Assembly: GCF_050948215.1 (NCBI RefSeq) | Contig: NW_027488644.1 | Span: 186,001 to 250,000, forward strand | DNA from: Halictus rubicundus | Taxonomy: Eukaryota > Arthropoda > Insecta > Hymenoptera > Halictidae | DNA: 64,000 nt | Reading direction: 5' to 3' | In this document: one piece after another, positions 39,169 to 54,599 of the stretch | Numbering within the stretch: the first letter of the stretch is position 1 | Layout of the letters: each line of letters opens with the position of its first letter | Position numbers and translations under genes: made by a program | Notes under the pieces: model-generated | What the model was told of the DNA's origin: nothing | The model's input: only the letters and a program-made list of their open reading frames with translations | The model's database searches: none

Positions 39169-40019
39169 GGATAGAGGATAGGATAGGATAGAGGATAGGA
39201 TAGGATAGGATAGGATAGAGGATAGGATAGGATAGAGGATAGGATAGAGGCTAGGATAGGATAGAGGATAGGATAGGATCGAGGATAGGATTTGACAGAG
39301 GATAGGATAGGATAGAGGATGGGATAGGATAGAGGACAGGATAGGATAGAGAATAGAATAAGATAGAGGATAGGATAGGATTGAGGATAGGATAGGATAC
39401 ATGATAGGATAGAGGATTGGATAGGATAGAGGATACGATACGATAGAGGATAGGATAGCATAGAGGATAGGATTGGATAGAGGATAGGATAGGATAGAGG
39501 ATAGGATAGGATAGAGGATACGATACGATAGAGGATAGTATAGGATAGAGGATAGGATTGGATAGAGGATAGGATAGTATAGAGGATAGGATAGGATAGA
39601 GGATAGTATAGGATAGAGGATAGGATAGGATAGAGGATAGGATACGATAGAGGATAGGATAGAGGATTGGATAGGATAGAGGTTAGGATAGGGGATTGGA
39701 TAGGATTGAGGATATTATGGGATAGAGGATAGGATAGGATAGGATAGGATAGGATAGAGGATAGGATAGGATAGAGAATAGGGTAGGATACAGGATACGA
39801 TAGGATAGAGGATATGATAGGGTAGAGGTTAGGATAAGATAGAGGATAGGATAGGGTAGAGGATAGGATAGGGTAGAGGATAAGATAAGATAGAGGATAG
39901 GATAGAAAAGAGTACAGGATAGTATAGAGGATAGGATAGGATAGAGGATAGGATAGGATTGAGGATAGGATAGGATAGGATAGAGGATAGGATAGGCTTG
40001 AGGATAGGATAGGATAGAG

Positions 40020-41267
40020 GGTAGAATAGGGGATAGGATTGGATACGGGATAGGATAGGATAGAGGATTGGATAGGATAGAGGTTAGGATAGAGGATTGG
40101 ATAGGATTGAGGATATTATGGGATTGAGGATAGGATAGGATAGGATAATATACAGGATAGGATAGGATAGAGAATGGGATAGGATACAGGATAGGATAGG
40201 ATAGAGGGTAGGATAGGGTAGAGCATAGGATAAGATAGAGGATAGGATAGGGAAGAGGATAGGATGGGGTAGAGGAAAGGATAGGATTGAGGATATGATA
40301 GGCTAGGATAGAGGATAGGATAGGATTGAGGATAGGATAGGATAGAGGATAGGATAGGATTGAGGATGGGATAGGATAGAGGATAGGTTAGGATAGACGA
40401 TAGGATAGAGGATATTATAGGATAGAGGATAGGATAGGATTGAGGGTAGGGTAGAGAATTGGATAGGATTGAGTATAGGATAGAGGATTGGATAGGATAG
40501 AGAATAGGATAGAGGATATTATAGGATAGAGGATAGGACAGAGGGTTGGATAGGATAGAGGATAGGATAGAGGGTTTGATAGGATAGAGGATAGGGTTGA
40601 GGATATTATGGGATAGAGGATAGGATAGGATAGGATAGAGGATAGGATAGGATGGAGGATAAGATAGGGTAGAGGATAGGATAGGATAGAGGATAGGGTA
40701 GGATTGTGGATAATATAGGATTGAGGATAGGATAGGATAGAGGATAGGATAGAGGATATTATAGGAGAGAGGATATTATAGTATAGAGGATAGGATATAA
40801 TTGGATACAGGATAGGATAGGATATATGATATTATAGGATGGAGGCTACGATATTATAGAGGATAGGATAGGATAGACGATAGGATAGGGGATTGGATGG
40901 GATAGAGGATAGGATAGGATAGAGGATAGTATAGAGGATAGGATAGGATAGAGGATAGGATAGGATTGAGAATAGGATAGGATAGGATAGAGGATAAGAT
41001 AGGCTTGAGAATAGGATAGGATAGAGGATAGGATAGGGGATAGGATTGGATACGGGATAGGATAGGATAGAGGATTGGATAGGATAGAGGTTAGGAGAGA
41101 GGATTGGATAGGATTGTGGATATTATGGGATAGAGGATAGGATAGGATAGGATAATATACAGGATAGGATAGGATAGAGAATGGGATAGGATACAGGATA
41201 GGATATGATAGAGGGGTAGGATAGGGTAGAGCATAGGATAAGATAGAGGATAGGATAGGGAAGAGGA
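40020..41267. repeat. Repeated ~240-bp segment, 1007 bp apart
   Basis: 40020-40260 recurs at 41027-41267 at an offset of 1007 bp. Shared rare strings are GGATTGGATACGGGATAGG (t at 40044 and 41051) and ATAATATACAGG (40151 and 41158). The region 39169-41452 is otherwise the least regular part of the array, with many single-base variants. Confidence 0.6.
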
Positions 41268-41452
41268 TAGGATAGGATAGAGGACAGGATAGGGTAAAGG
41301 ATAGGATAAGATAGAGGATAGGATTGAATAGAGTACAGGATAGTATAGAGGATAAGATAGGATAGAGGATAGGATAGGATAGAGGATAGGATAGGATTGA
41401 GGATACGATACGATAGAGGATAGGATAGGATTGAGGATGGAATAGGACAGAG

Positions 41453-44400
41453 GATTGGATAGGATAGAGGATAGGAGATGATGGAGGATAGGATAGGATA
41501 GAGGATAGGATAGGATAGAGGATAGTATAGGATAGAGGATTGGATAGGAAAGAGGATATGATATGCTAGAGGATACGATATTATAGAGGATAGGACAGGA
41601 TAGAGGATCGGATAGGATAGAGGATTGCATAGGATAAGGGATAGGATAGGATAGAGGATAGGATAGGATAGAGGATAGGATAGGATAGAAGATAGGATAG
41701 GATAGAGGATAGGATAGGACATAAGATTGGATAGGATAGACGATAGGATAGGATAGAGGATAGAATAGAATAGAGGATAGGATAGAGGATAGGATAGAGG
41801 ATAGGATAGAGGATTGGATACGATAGAGGATATTATAGGAAAGAGGATATGATATGCTAGATGATACGATATTATAGAGGATAGGATAGGATAGAGGATA
41901 GGATAGGATTCAGGACAGGATATGATAGAGGATAGGATAGTATAGAGGATAGGATAGGATAGAGGATAGGATAGGATAGATGATAGGATAGGATAGAGGA
42001 TAGGATAGGATAGAGGATAGGATATGATAGAGGATAGGACATAGGATTGGATAGGATAGACGATAGGATAGGATAGAGGATAGAATAGGATAGAGGATAG
42101 GATAGGATAGAGGATAAGATTGGATAGAGGATAGGATAGGGGATAGGATAGGATAGGATAGAGGATAGTATAGGATAGAGGATTGGATAGGATAGATGTT
42201 AGGATAGGATAGAGGATAGAATAGGATAGAGGACAGGATAGAGGATAGGATAGACGTTCGGATAGGATAGAGGATCGAATAGGATAGAGGATAGGATAGA
42301 GGATAGGATAGAGGATTGGATAGGATAGAGTATATTATAGGAAAGAGGATTTGATATGCTAGAGGATACAATATTATAGAGGATTGGATAGGATAGAGGA
42401 TCGGATAGGATAGAGGATAGGATAGGATAGAGTGTAGGATTGGATAGAGGAGAGGATAGGATAGAGGATAGGATAGGATAGGGGATAGGATAGGATAGAG
42501 GATATGATAGGATAGAGGATAGGATAGGATAGAGGATAGGATACAGGATAGGATAGAGGATTGGATAGGATGGAGGATAGGATAGGATAGAGGATATTAT
42601 AGGAAAGAGGATATGATATGCTAGAGGATACGATATTATAGAGGATAGGATAGGATAGAGGATCGGATAGGATAGAGGATTGGATACGATAGAGGATAGG
42701 ATAGGATAGAGGATAGGATAGGATAGAGGATAGGATAGGATAGCGGATAGGATAGAGGATAGGATAGAGGATAGGATAGAGGATTGGATAGGATAGAGTA
42801 TATTATAGGAAAGAGGATTTGATATGCTAGATGATACGATATTATAGAGGATTGGATAGGATAGAGGATCGGATAGGATAGAGGATATTATAGGATAGAG
42901 GAGATGATATGATAGAGGATACGATATTGTAGAGGGTAGGATAGGATAGAGGATATTATAGGATAGAGGAGATGATATGATAGAGGATACGATATTGTAG
43001 AGGGTAGGATAGGATAGAGGATCGGATAGGATAGAGGATTGGATAGGATGGAGGATAGGATAGGATAGAGGATATTATAGGAAAGAGGATATGATATGCT
43101 AGAGGATACGATATTATAGAGGATTGGATAGGATAGAGGATCGAATAGGATAGAGGATAGGATAGGATAGGATAGAGTGTAGGATTGGATAGAGGAGAGG
43201 ATAGGATAGAGGATAGGATAGGATAGGGGATAGGATAGGATAGAGGATATGATAGGATAGAGGATAGGATAGGATAGAGGATAGGATACAGGATAGGATA
43301 GAGGATTGGATAGGATAGAGGATATTATAGGAAAGAGGATATGATATGCTAGAGGATACGATATTATAGAGGATAGGATAGGGGATTGGGTAGGATAGAG
43401 GATAGGATAGGATAGAGGATACGATATTATAGAGGATAGGATAGGGGATTGGGTAGGATAGAGGATAGGATAGGATAGAGGATAGGATAGGATTGAGGAC
43501 AGGATATGATAGAGGATAGGATAGTATAGAGGATAGGATAGGATAGAGGATAGGATAGGATAGATGATAGGACAGGATAGAGGATAGGATAGGGTAGAGG
43601 ATAAGATTGGATAGAGGATAGGATAGGGGATAGGATAGGATAGGATAGAGGATAGTATAGGATAGAGGATTGGATAGGATAGACGTTAGGTTAGGATAGA
43701 GGATAGAATAGGATAGAGGACAGGATAGAGGATAGGATAGACGTTCGGATAGGATAGAGGATAGAATAGGGTAGAGGATAGGATAGAGGATAGGATAGAG
43801 GATTGGATAGGATAGAGTATATTATAGGAAAGAGGATTTGATATGCTAGAGGATACGATATTATAGAGGATTGGATAGGATAGAGGATCGGATAGGATAG
43901 AGGATAGGATAGGATAGAGTGTAGGATTGGATAGAGGAGAGGATAGGATAGAGGATAAGATAGGATAGGGGATAGGATAGGATAGAGGATATGATAGGAT
44001 AGAGGATAGGATAGGATAGAGGATAGGATACAGGATAGGATAGAGGATTGGATAGGATGGAGGATAGGATAGGATAGAGGATATTATAGGAAAGAGGATA
44101 TGATATGCTAGAGGATACGATATTATAGAGGATAGGATAGGATAGAGGATCGGATAGGATAGAGGATTGGATAGAGGATAGGATAGAGGATAGGATAGAG
44201 GATAGGATAGGATAGAGTATATTATAGGAAAGAGGATTTGATATGCTAGAGGATACGATATTATAGAGGATTGGATAGGATAGAGGATCGGATAGGATAG
44301 AGGATAGGATAGGATAGAGTGTAGGATTGGATAGAGGAGAGGATAGGATAGAGGATAGGATAGGATAGGGGATAGGATAGGATAGAGGATATGATAGGAT

Positions 44401-47400
44401 AGAGGATAGGATAGGATAGAGGATAGGATACAGGATAGGATAGAGGATTGGATAGGATAGAGGATAGGATAGGGGATAGGATAGGATAGAGGATAGGATA
44501 GTATAGCGGCTAGGATAGGATAGAGGATATGATAGGATAGAGGATAGGATAGGATAGAGGATAGGATACAGGATAGGATAGAGGATTGGATAGGATAGAG
44601 GATAGGATAGGATAGAGGATAGGATAGGATAGCGGAGAGGATAGGATAGAGGATCGGATAGGATAGAGGATTGGATAGGATAGAGGATAGGATAGGATAG
44701 AGGATAGGATAGGGGATAGGATAGGATAGAGAATAGGATAGGATAGAGGATAGGATAGGGGATAGGATAGGATAGAGGATAGGATAGGATAGCGGCTAGG
44801 ATAGGATAGAGTATGGAATAGGATAGAGGATAGTATCGGATAGAGGATAGGATAGGGGATTGGATAGGATAGAGGATATTTAAGGAAAGAGGATATGATA
44901 TGCTAGAGGATACGATATTATAGAGGATAGGATAGGATAGAGGATCGGATAGGATAGAGCATTGGATAGGGGATAGGATAGGATAGAAGATAGGATAGGA
45001 TAGAGGATAGGATAGGATAGAGGGTAGGATAGGGGATTTTATAGGATAGAGGATAGGATAGGATAGAGGATAGGATAGGATTGAGGATAGGATAGGATAG
45101 AGGATAGGATGGGATAGAGGATAGGATAGGATAGAGGATAGGATAGGATAGAGGATTGGACATAGGATTGGATAGGATGGACGATAGGATAGGATAGAGG
45201 ATAGAATAGGATAGAGGATAGGATAGGATAGGGGATAGGATTGGATAGACGATAGGATAGGGGATAGGATAGGATAGGATAGAGAATAGGATAGGATAGA
45301 GGATAGGATAGGGGATTGGATAGGATAGAGGATACAATCGGATGGTTGATAGGATTGGATAGAGGATAGGATAGGATAGAGGATAGGATAGGATAGATGA
45401 TAGGATAGGGTAGAGGATAGGATAGGATAGAGGATAGGATAGGGTAGAGGATAGGATAGGGTAGAGGATATGATAGGATAGAGGATAGGATAGGATAGAG
45501 GATAGGATAGGATAGAGGATAGGATAGGATAGAGGATAGGATAGGATAGAGGATAGGATAGGATAGAGGATATGATAGGATAGAGGATAGGATAGGATAG
45601 AGGATAGGATAGTGGATTGGATAGAGGATTGGATAGTATAAAGGATAGGAGAGGATAGAGGATAGGATAGGATTGAGGATAGGATAGGATAGCTGATATA
45701 ATAGGATATAGGATAGGATAGGATAGAGGATAGGATAGATAGAGGATAGGATAGGATAGAGGATATGATAGGATAGAGGATAGGATAGGGTAGAGGATAG
45801 GATAGGATAGAGGATAGGACAGGATAGAGGGTAGGACAGGATAGAGGATAGGATAGGATAGAGGATAGGATAGGATAGAGGATAGGATATAGGATTGGGT
45901 AGGGTAGAGGATCGGATAGGATAGAGGATTAGATAGGATTGAGGATAGGATAGGATAGTGGATAGGATAGGATAGAGGATAGGATAGGATAGAGGATATG
46001 ATAGGATAGAGGATAGGATAGGATAGAGGATAGGATAGGATAGACGATAGGATAGGATAGAGGATAGGATATGATAGAGGATAGGACATAGGATTGGATA
46101 GGATATACGATAGGATAGGATAGAGGATAGAATAGGATAGAGGATAGGATAGGATAGAGGATAGGATTGGATAGAGGATAGGATAGGGGATTGGATAGGA
46201 TAGAGGATAGGATGGGATAGAGGATAGGATAGGATTGAGGATAGGATAGGATAGACGGTAGGATAGGATAGAGGATAGGATAGGATAGAGGATAGGAAAG
46301 GATAGAGGATAGGATAGGATAGATGATAGGATAGGATAGAGGATAGGAAATGATAGAGGATAGGATAGGATAGAGGATTGGATAGGATAGAGGATAGGAT
46401 AGTGGATTGGATAGAGGATTGGATAGTATAAAGGATAGGAGAGGATAGAGGATAGGATAGGATTGAGGATAGGATAGGATAGCTGATATAATAGGATATA
46501 GGATAGGATAGGATAGAGGATAGGATAGATAGAGGATAGGATAGGATAGAGGATATGATAGGATAGAGGATAGGATAGGATAGAGGATAGGATAGGATAG
46601 AGGATAGGACAGGATAGAGGGTAGGACAGGATAGAGGATAGGATAGGATAGAGGATAGGATAGGATAGAGGATAGGATATAGGATTGGGTAGGGTAGAGG
46701 ATCGGATAGGATAGAGGAATGGATAGGATTGAGGATAGGATAGGATAGAGGATAGGATAGGATAGAGGATAGGATAGGATAGAGGATATGATAGGATAGA
46801 GGATAGGATAGGATAGAGGATAGGATAGGATAGACGATAGGATAGGATAGAGGATAGGATATGATAGAGGATAGGACATAGGATTGGATAGGATAGACGA
46901 TAGGATAGGATAGAGGATAGAATAGGATAGAGGATAGGATAGGATAGAGGATAGGATTGGATAGAGGATAGGATAGGGGATTGGATAGGATAGAGGATAG
47001 GATGGGATAGAGGATAGGATAGGATTGAGGATAGGATAGGATAGACGGTAGGATAGGATAGAGGATAGGATAGGATAGAGGATAGGAAAGGATAGAGGAT
47101 AGGATAGGATAGATGATAGGATAGGATAGAGGATAGGAAAGGATAGAGGATAGGATAGGATAGTGGATAGGACAGGATAGAGCAGACGATAGAGCATAGG
47201 ATAGGATAGAGGATAGGATAGAGAATAGGATAGGATAGAGGATCGGATAGGATAGGATAGCGGATAGGAGACTATAGAGGATAGGATAGAGGACAGGAGA
47301 CGATAGAGGATAGGATAGGAGAGAGGATATTATAGGATAGATAATAGGATAGGATAGAGGATAGGATAGGATAGAGGATAGGATAGGATAGAGGATACGA

Positions 47401-47633
47401 TAGAGGATAGGATAGAGTATAGGATAGGATAGAGGATAGGATAGGATTGAGGATAGGATAGGATAGAGGATAGAGGATAGGATAGGATAGAGGATAGGAT
47501 AGGATAGAGGATAGGATAGGGGATTGGATAGGATAGAGGATAGGATAGGATAGAGGATAGGATAGGATAGAGGATAGGATAGGATAGAGGATAGGATAGG
47601 ATAGAGGATAGGATAGAGGATAGGATAGGATAG
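41453..47633. repeat. Higher-order unit E1 (~6.2 kb)
   Basis: First copy of the largest repeat in the window, matched at 54600-62250. Offsets step from 13147 (41453-43389) to 14622 (from ~43391), 14690 (~44500), 14899 (44876-45337) and 14616 (46675-47633) as the copies gain and lose internal blocks. E1 is where the GATATGATATGCTAG variant set begins. It includes an internal 790-bp tandem repetition: GGATATAGGATTGGG at 45885 and 46675. Confidence 0.75.
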
Positions 47634-48777
47634 ACAATAGGATAGGATAGAGGATCGGATAGGATGGGATAGAGGATAGGAGACTATAGAGGATAGGATA
47701 GAGGACAGGAAACGATAGAGGATAGGATACGAGAGAGGATAGGATAGGATAGATAATAGGATAGGATAGAGGATAGGATAGGATAGGAGATAGGATGGGA
47801 TAGAGGATAGGATAGGATAGAGGATAGGACATAGGATTGGATAGGATGGACGATAGGATAGGATAGAGGATAGGATAGGATAGAGGATAGGATTGGATAG
47901 AGGATAGGTTAGGGGATAGGATAGGATAGGATAGAGAATAGGATAGGATAGAGGATAGGATAGAGGATAGGATACGGGATTGGATAGGATAGAGGATAGG
48001 TGACGATGGAGGATAGGATAGGATAGAGGATAGGATAGGATAGAGGATATTATAGGAAAGAGGATATGATATGCTAGAGGATACGATATTATAGAGGATA
48101 GGATAGGATAGAGGATCGGATAGGATAGTGGATTGCATAGGATAAGGGACAGGATAGGATAGAGGATAGGATAGGATAGAGGATAGGATACGACATAAGA
48201 TTGGATAGGATAGACGATAGGATAGGATAGAGGATAGAATAGAATAGAGGATAGGATAGAGGATAGGATAGAGGATAGGATAGAGGATTGGATAGGATAG
48301 AGGATATTATAGGAAAGAGGATATGATATGCTAGAGGATACGATATTATAGAGGATAGGATAGGATAGAGGATCGGATAGGATAGAGGATTGGATAGGAT
48401 AGAGGATAGTATAGGATAGAGGATAGGATAGGATAGAGGACAGGATAGGATAGAGGACAGGAGACGATAGAGGATAGGATAGGAGAGAGGATAGGATAGG
48501 ATAGATAATAGGATAGGATAGAGGATAGGATAGGATAGAGGATAGGATAGGATAGAGGATAGGATAGGATAGAGGATAGGATGGAGGATAGGATAGAGGA
48601 TAGGATAGAGGATAGGATAGAGTATAGGATAGGATAGAGGATAGGATAGGATTGAGGATAGGATAGGATAGCGGATAGGATAGGATAGAGTATAGAATAG
48701 GATAGAGAATAGGATCGGATGGAGGATAGGATAGGATAAGGGATAGGATAGAGGATAGGATAGAGGATAGGATAGGA

Positions 48778-50980
48778 TAGATGATAGGATAGGATAGCGG
48801 ATAGGATGGGATAGAGTATGGAATAGGATAGAGGATAGGATACAGGATAGGATAGGATAGAGGATAGGATAGGATAGAGGATAGGATAGGATAGAGGATA
48901 GGATAGGATAGAGGATAGGATAGGATAGAGGATAGGATAGGATAGAGGATAGGATAGGATAGAGGATAGGATAGGATAGAGGATAGGATAGGATAGAGGA
49001 TAGGATAGGATAGAGGATAGGATAGGATAGGGGATAGGATGGGATAGAGGATAGGATAGGATAGAGGATAGGATAGGATAGAGGATAGGATAGGATAGAG
49101 GATAGGATAGGATAGAGGATAGGATTGGATAGAGGATAGGTTAGGGGATAGGATAGGATAGGATAGAGAATAGGATAGGATAGAGGATAGGATAGAGGAT
49201 AGGATAGGATAGGATAGTGGATTGGATAGGATCGGCGTTAGGATAGGATAGAGGATAGGATAGGATAGAGTATAGAATAGGATAGAGGATACAATCGGAT
49301 GGGTGATAGGATAGGATAGAGGATAGGATAGGATAGAGAATAGGATAGGATAGAGGATAGGATACGGGATTGGATAGGATAGAGGATAGGTGACGATGGA
49401 GGATAGGATAGGATAGAGGATAGGATAGGATAGAGGATATTATAGGAAAGAGGATATGATATGCTAGAGGATACGATATTATAGAGGATAGAATAGGATA
49501 GAGGATCGGATAGGATAGAGGATTGCATAGGATAAGGGACAGGATAGGATAGAGGATAGGATAGGATAGAGGATAGGATAGGATAGAGGATAGGATTGGA
49601 TAGAGGATAGGTTAGGGGATAGGATAGGATAGGATAGAGAATAGGATAGGATAGAGGATAGGATAGAGGATAGGATAGGATAGGATAGTGGATTGGATAG
49701 GATCGGCGTTAGGATAGGATAGAGGATAGGATAGGATAGAGTATAGAATAGGATAGAGGATACAATCGGATGGGTGATAGGATAGGATAGAGGATAGGAT
49801 AGGATAGAGAATAGGATAGGATAGAGGATAGGATACGGGATTGGATAGGATAGAGGATAGGTGACGATGGAGGATAGGATAGGATAGAGGATAGGATAGG
49901 ATAGAGGATATTATAGGAAAGAGGATATGATATGCTAGAGGATACGATATTATAGAGGATAGGATAGGACATAAGATTGGATAGGATAGACGATAGGATA
50001 GGATAGAGGATAGAATAGAATAGAGGATAGGATAGAGGATAGGATAGAGGATAGGATAGAGGATTGGATAGGATAGAGGATATTATAGCAAAGAGGATAT
50101 GATATGCTAGAGGATACGATATTATAGAGGATAGGATAGGATAGAGGATCGGATAGGATAGAGGATTGGTTAGGATAGAGGATAGTATAGGATAGAGGAT
50201 AGGATAGGATAGAGGACAGGATAGGATAGAGGACAGGAGACGATAGAGGATAGGATAGGAGAGAGGATAGGATAGGATAGATAATAGGATAGGATAGAGG
50301 ATAGGATAGGATAGAGGATAGGATAGGATAGAGGATAGGATGGAGGATAGGATAGAGGATAGGATAGAGGATAGGATAGGATTGAGGATAGGATAGGATA
50401 GCGGATAGGATAGGATAGAGTATAGAATAGGATAGAGAATAGGATCGGATGGAGGATAGGATAGGATAAGGGATAGGATAGAGGATAGGATAGAGCATAG
50501 GATAGGATAGATGATAGGATAGGATAGCGGATAGGATGGGATAGAGTATGGAATAGGATAGAGGATAGGATACAGGATAGGATAGGATAGAGGATAGGAT
50601 AGGATAGAGGATAGGATAGGATAGAGGATAGGATAGGATAGAGGATAGGATAGGATAGAGGATAGGATAGGATAGAGGATAGGATAGGATAGAGGATAGG
50701 ATAGGACAGAGGATAGGATAGGATAGAGGATAGGATAGGATAGAGGATAGGATAGGATAGAGGATAGGATAGGATAGAGGATAGGATAGGATAGAGGATA
50801 GGATAGGATAGAGGATAGGATAGGGGATAGGATAGGATAGAGAATAGGATAGGATAGAGGGTAGGATAGGGGATTGGATAGGATAGAGGATAGGAGACGA
50901 TGGAGGATAGGATAGGATAGAGGAGAGGATAGGATAGAGGATAGGATAGGGTATAGGATAGGATAGAGAATAGGATAGGA
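48778..50980. repeat. Higher-order unit F1 (2203 bp)
   Basis: Left member of a tandem pair. Inside it, 49120-49490 is repeated at 49591-49961 at an offset of 471 bp, a second nested level. A clean run of 17-bp units at 48845-49030 is one unit shorter than in F2, which explains the change of offset from 2203 to 2220. Confidence 0.8.
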
Positions 50981-53200
50981 TAGATGATAGGATAGGATAG
51001 CGGATAGGATGGGATAGAGTATGGAATAGGATAGAGGATAGGATACAGGATAGGATAGGATAGAGGATAGGATAGGATAGAGGATAGGATAGGATAGAGG
51101 ATAGGATAGGATAGAGGATAGGATAGGATAGAGGATAGGATAGGATAGAGGATAGGATAGGATAGAGGATAGGATAGGATAGAGGATAGGATAGGATAGA
51201 GGATAGGATAGGATAGAGGATAGGATAGGATAGAGGATAGGATAGGATAGGGGATAGGATGGGATAGAGGATAGGATAGGATAGAGGATAGGATAGGATA
51301 GAGGATAGGATAGGATAGAGGATAGGATAGGATAGAGGATAGGATTGGATAGAGGATAGGTTAGGGGATAGGATAGGATAGGATAGAGAATAGGATAGGA
51401 TAGAGGATAGGATAGAGGATAGGATAGGATAGGATAGTGGATTGGATAGGATCGGCGTTAGGATAGGATAGAGGATAGGATAGGATAGAGTATAGAATAG
51501 GATAGAGGATACAATCGGATGGGTGATAGGATAGGATAGAGGATAGGATAGGATAGAGAATAGGATAGGATAGAGGATAGGATACGGGATTGGATAGGAT
51601 AGAGGATAGGTGACGATGGAGGATAGGATAGGATAGAGGATAGGATAGGATAGAGGATATTATAGGAAAGAGGATATGATATGCTAGAGGATACGATATT
51701 ATAGAGGATAGAATAGGATAGAGGATCGGATAGGATAGAGGATTGCATAGGATAAGGGACAGGATAGGATAGAGGATAGGATAGGATAGAGGATAGGATA
51801 GGATAGAGGATAGGATTGGATAGAGGATAGGTTAGGGGATAGGATAGGATAGGATAGAGAATAGGATAGGATAGAGGATAGGATAGAGGATAGGATAGGA
51901 TAGGATAGTGGATTGGATAGGATCGGCGTTAGGATAGGATAGAGGATAGGATAGGATAGAGTATAGAATAGGATAGAGGATACAATCGGATGGGTGATAG
52001 GATAGGATAGAGGATAGGATAGGATAGAGAATAGGATAGGATAGAGGATAGGATACGGGATTGGATAGGATAGAGGATAGGTGACGATGGAGGATAGGAT
52101 AGGATAGAGGATAGGATAGGATAGAGGATATTATAGGAAAGAGGATATGATATGCTAGAGGATACGATATTATAGAGGATAGGATAGGACATAAGATTGG
52201 ATAGGATAGACGATAGGATAGGATAGAGGATAGAATAGAATAGAGGATAGGATAGAGGATAGGATAGAGGATAGGATAGAGGATTGGATAGGATAGAGGA
52301 TATTATAGCAAAGAGGATATGATATGCTAGAGGATACGATATTATAGAGGATAGGATAGGATAGAGGATCGGATAGGATAGAGGATTGGTTAGGATAGAG
52401 GATAGTATAGGATAGAGGATAGGATAGGATAGAGGACAGGATAGGATAGAGGACAGGAGACGATAGAGGATAGGATAGGAGGGAGGATAGGATAGGATAG
52501 ATAATAGGATAGGATAGAGGATAGGATAGGATAGAGGATAGGATAGGATAGAGGATAGGATGGAGGATAGGATAGAGGATAGGATAGAGGATAGGATAGG
52601 ATTGAGGATAGGATAGGATAGCGGATAGGATAGGATAGAGTATAGAATAGGATAGAGAATAGGATCGGATGGAGGATAGGATAGGATAAGGGATAGGATA
52701 GAGGATAGGATAGAGCATAGGATAGGATAGATGATAGGATAGGATAGCGGATAGGATGGGATAGAGTATGGAATAGGATAGAGGATAGGATACAGGATAG
52801 GATAGGATAGAGGATAGGATAGGATAGAGGATAGGATAGGATAGAGGATAGGATAGGATAGAGGATAGGATAGGATAGAGGATAGGATAGGATAGAGGAT
52901 AGGATAGGATAGAGGATAGGATAGGACAGAGGATAGGATAGGATAGAGGATAGGATAGGATAGAGGATAGGATAGGATAGAGGATAGGATAGGATAGAGG
53001 ATAGGATAGGATAGAGGATAGGATAGGATAGAGGATAGGATAGGGGATAGGATAGGATAGAGAATAGGATAGGATAGAGGGTAGGATAGGGGATTGGATA
53101 GGATAGAGGATAGGAGACGATGGAGGATAGGATAGGATAGAGGAGAGGATAGGATAGAGGATAGGATAGGGTATAGGATAGGATAGAGAATAGGATAGGG
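50981..53200. repeat. Higher-order unit F2 (2220 bp)
   Basis: Right member of the tandem pair; essentially every variant of F1 recurs at +2220, for example GATCGGCGTTAGG at 49229/51449. One difference is GGAGGGAGG near 52487 against GGAGAGAGG in F1. The pair ends at 53200, where GGATAGGGTAGAGG replaces GGATAGGATAGATG. Confidence 0.8.
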
Positions 53201-54599
53201 TAGAGGATAGGATAGGGGAATGGATAGGATAGAGGATAGGAGACGATGGAGGATAGGATAGGATAGAGGAGAGGATAGGATAGAGGATAGGATAGGATAG
53301 AGGATAGGATAGGATAGAGGATTGGATAGGATAGACGATAGGATAGGATAGAGGATAGAATAGGATAGAGGATAGGATAGAGGATAGGATAGAGGATTGG
53401 ATAGGATAGAGGATATTATAGGAAAGAGGATGTGATATGCTAGAGGATACGATATTATAGAGGATAGGATAGAGGATATTATAGGAAAAAGGATATGATA
53501 TGCTAGAGGATACGATATTATAGAGGATAGGATAGGGGATTGGGTAGGATAGAGGATAGGATAGGATAGAGGATAGGATAGGATTGAGGACAGGATAGGA
53601 TAGAGGATAGGATAGTATAGAGGATAGGATAGGATAGAGGATAGGATAGGAAAGAGGATATGATATGCTAGAGGATACGATATTATAGAGGATAGGATAG
53701 GATAGAGGATCGGATAGGATAGAGGATCGGATAGGATAGAGGATAGGATAGGATAGAGGATAGGATAGGATAGAGGACAGGATAGGATAGAGGACAGGAG
53801 ACGATAGAGGATAGGATAGGAGAGAGGATAGGATAGGATAGACAATAGGATAGGATAGACGATAGGATAGGATAGAGGATAGGATAGGATAGAGGATAGG
53901 ATGGAGGATAGGATAGAGGATAGGATAGAGGATAGGATACAGTATAGGATAGGATAGAGGATAGGATAGGATTGAGGATAGGATAGGATAGCGGATAGGA
54001 TAGGATAGAGTATAGAATAGGATAGAGAATAGGATCGGATGGATGATCGGATAGGATAGAGGATAGGATAGAGGATAGGATAGAGGATAGGATAGGATAG
54101 CGGATAGGATGGGATAGAGTATGGAATAGGATAGAGGATAGGATAGAGGATAGGATAGGATAGAGGATAGGATAGGGGATAGGATAGGATAGAGAATAGG
54201 ATAGGATAGAGGGTAGGATAGGGGATTGGATAGGATAGAGGATAGGAGACAATGGAGGGTAGGATAGGATAGAGGAGAGGATAGGATAGAGGATAGGATA
54301 GGGGATAGGATAGGATAGAGAATAGGATAGGGTAGAGGATAGGATAGGGGATTGGATAGGATAGAGGATAGGAGACGATGGAGGATAGGATAGGATAGAG
54401 GATAGTATAGGATAGAGGATAGGATAGGATAGAGGATAGGATAGGATAGAGGACTGGATAGTATAGACGATAGGATAGGATAGAGGATAGAATAGGATAG
54501 ATGATAGGATAGGATAGAGGATAGGATTGGATAGAGGATAGGATAGGGGATAGGATAGGATAGGATAGAGAAGAGCACAGGATAGAGGATATGATAGGG

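Noticed and set aside
43861..46089. 742-codon minus-strand frame, and similar ones at 45929-47197, 51929-54869 and 59486-61813
   Set aside because: Same reason: low-complexity translation of the repeat in several overlapping frames, with no codon bias or recognisable protein.
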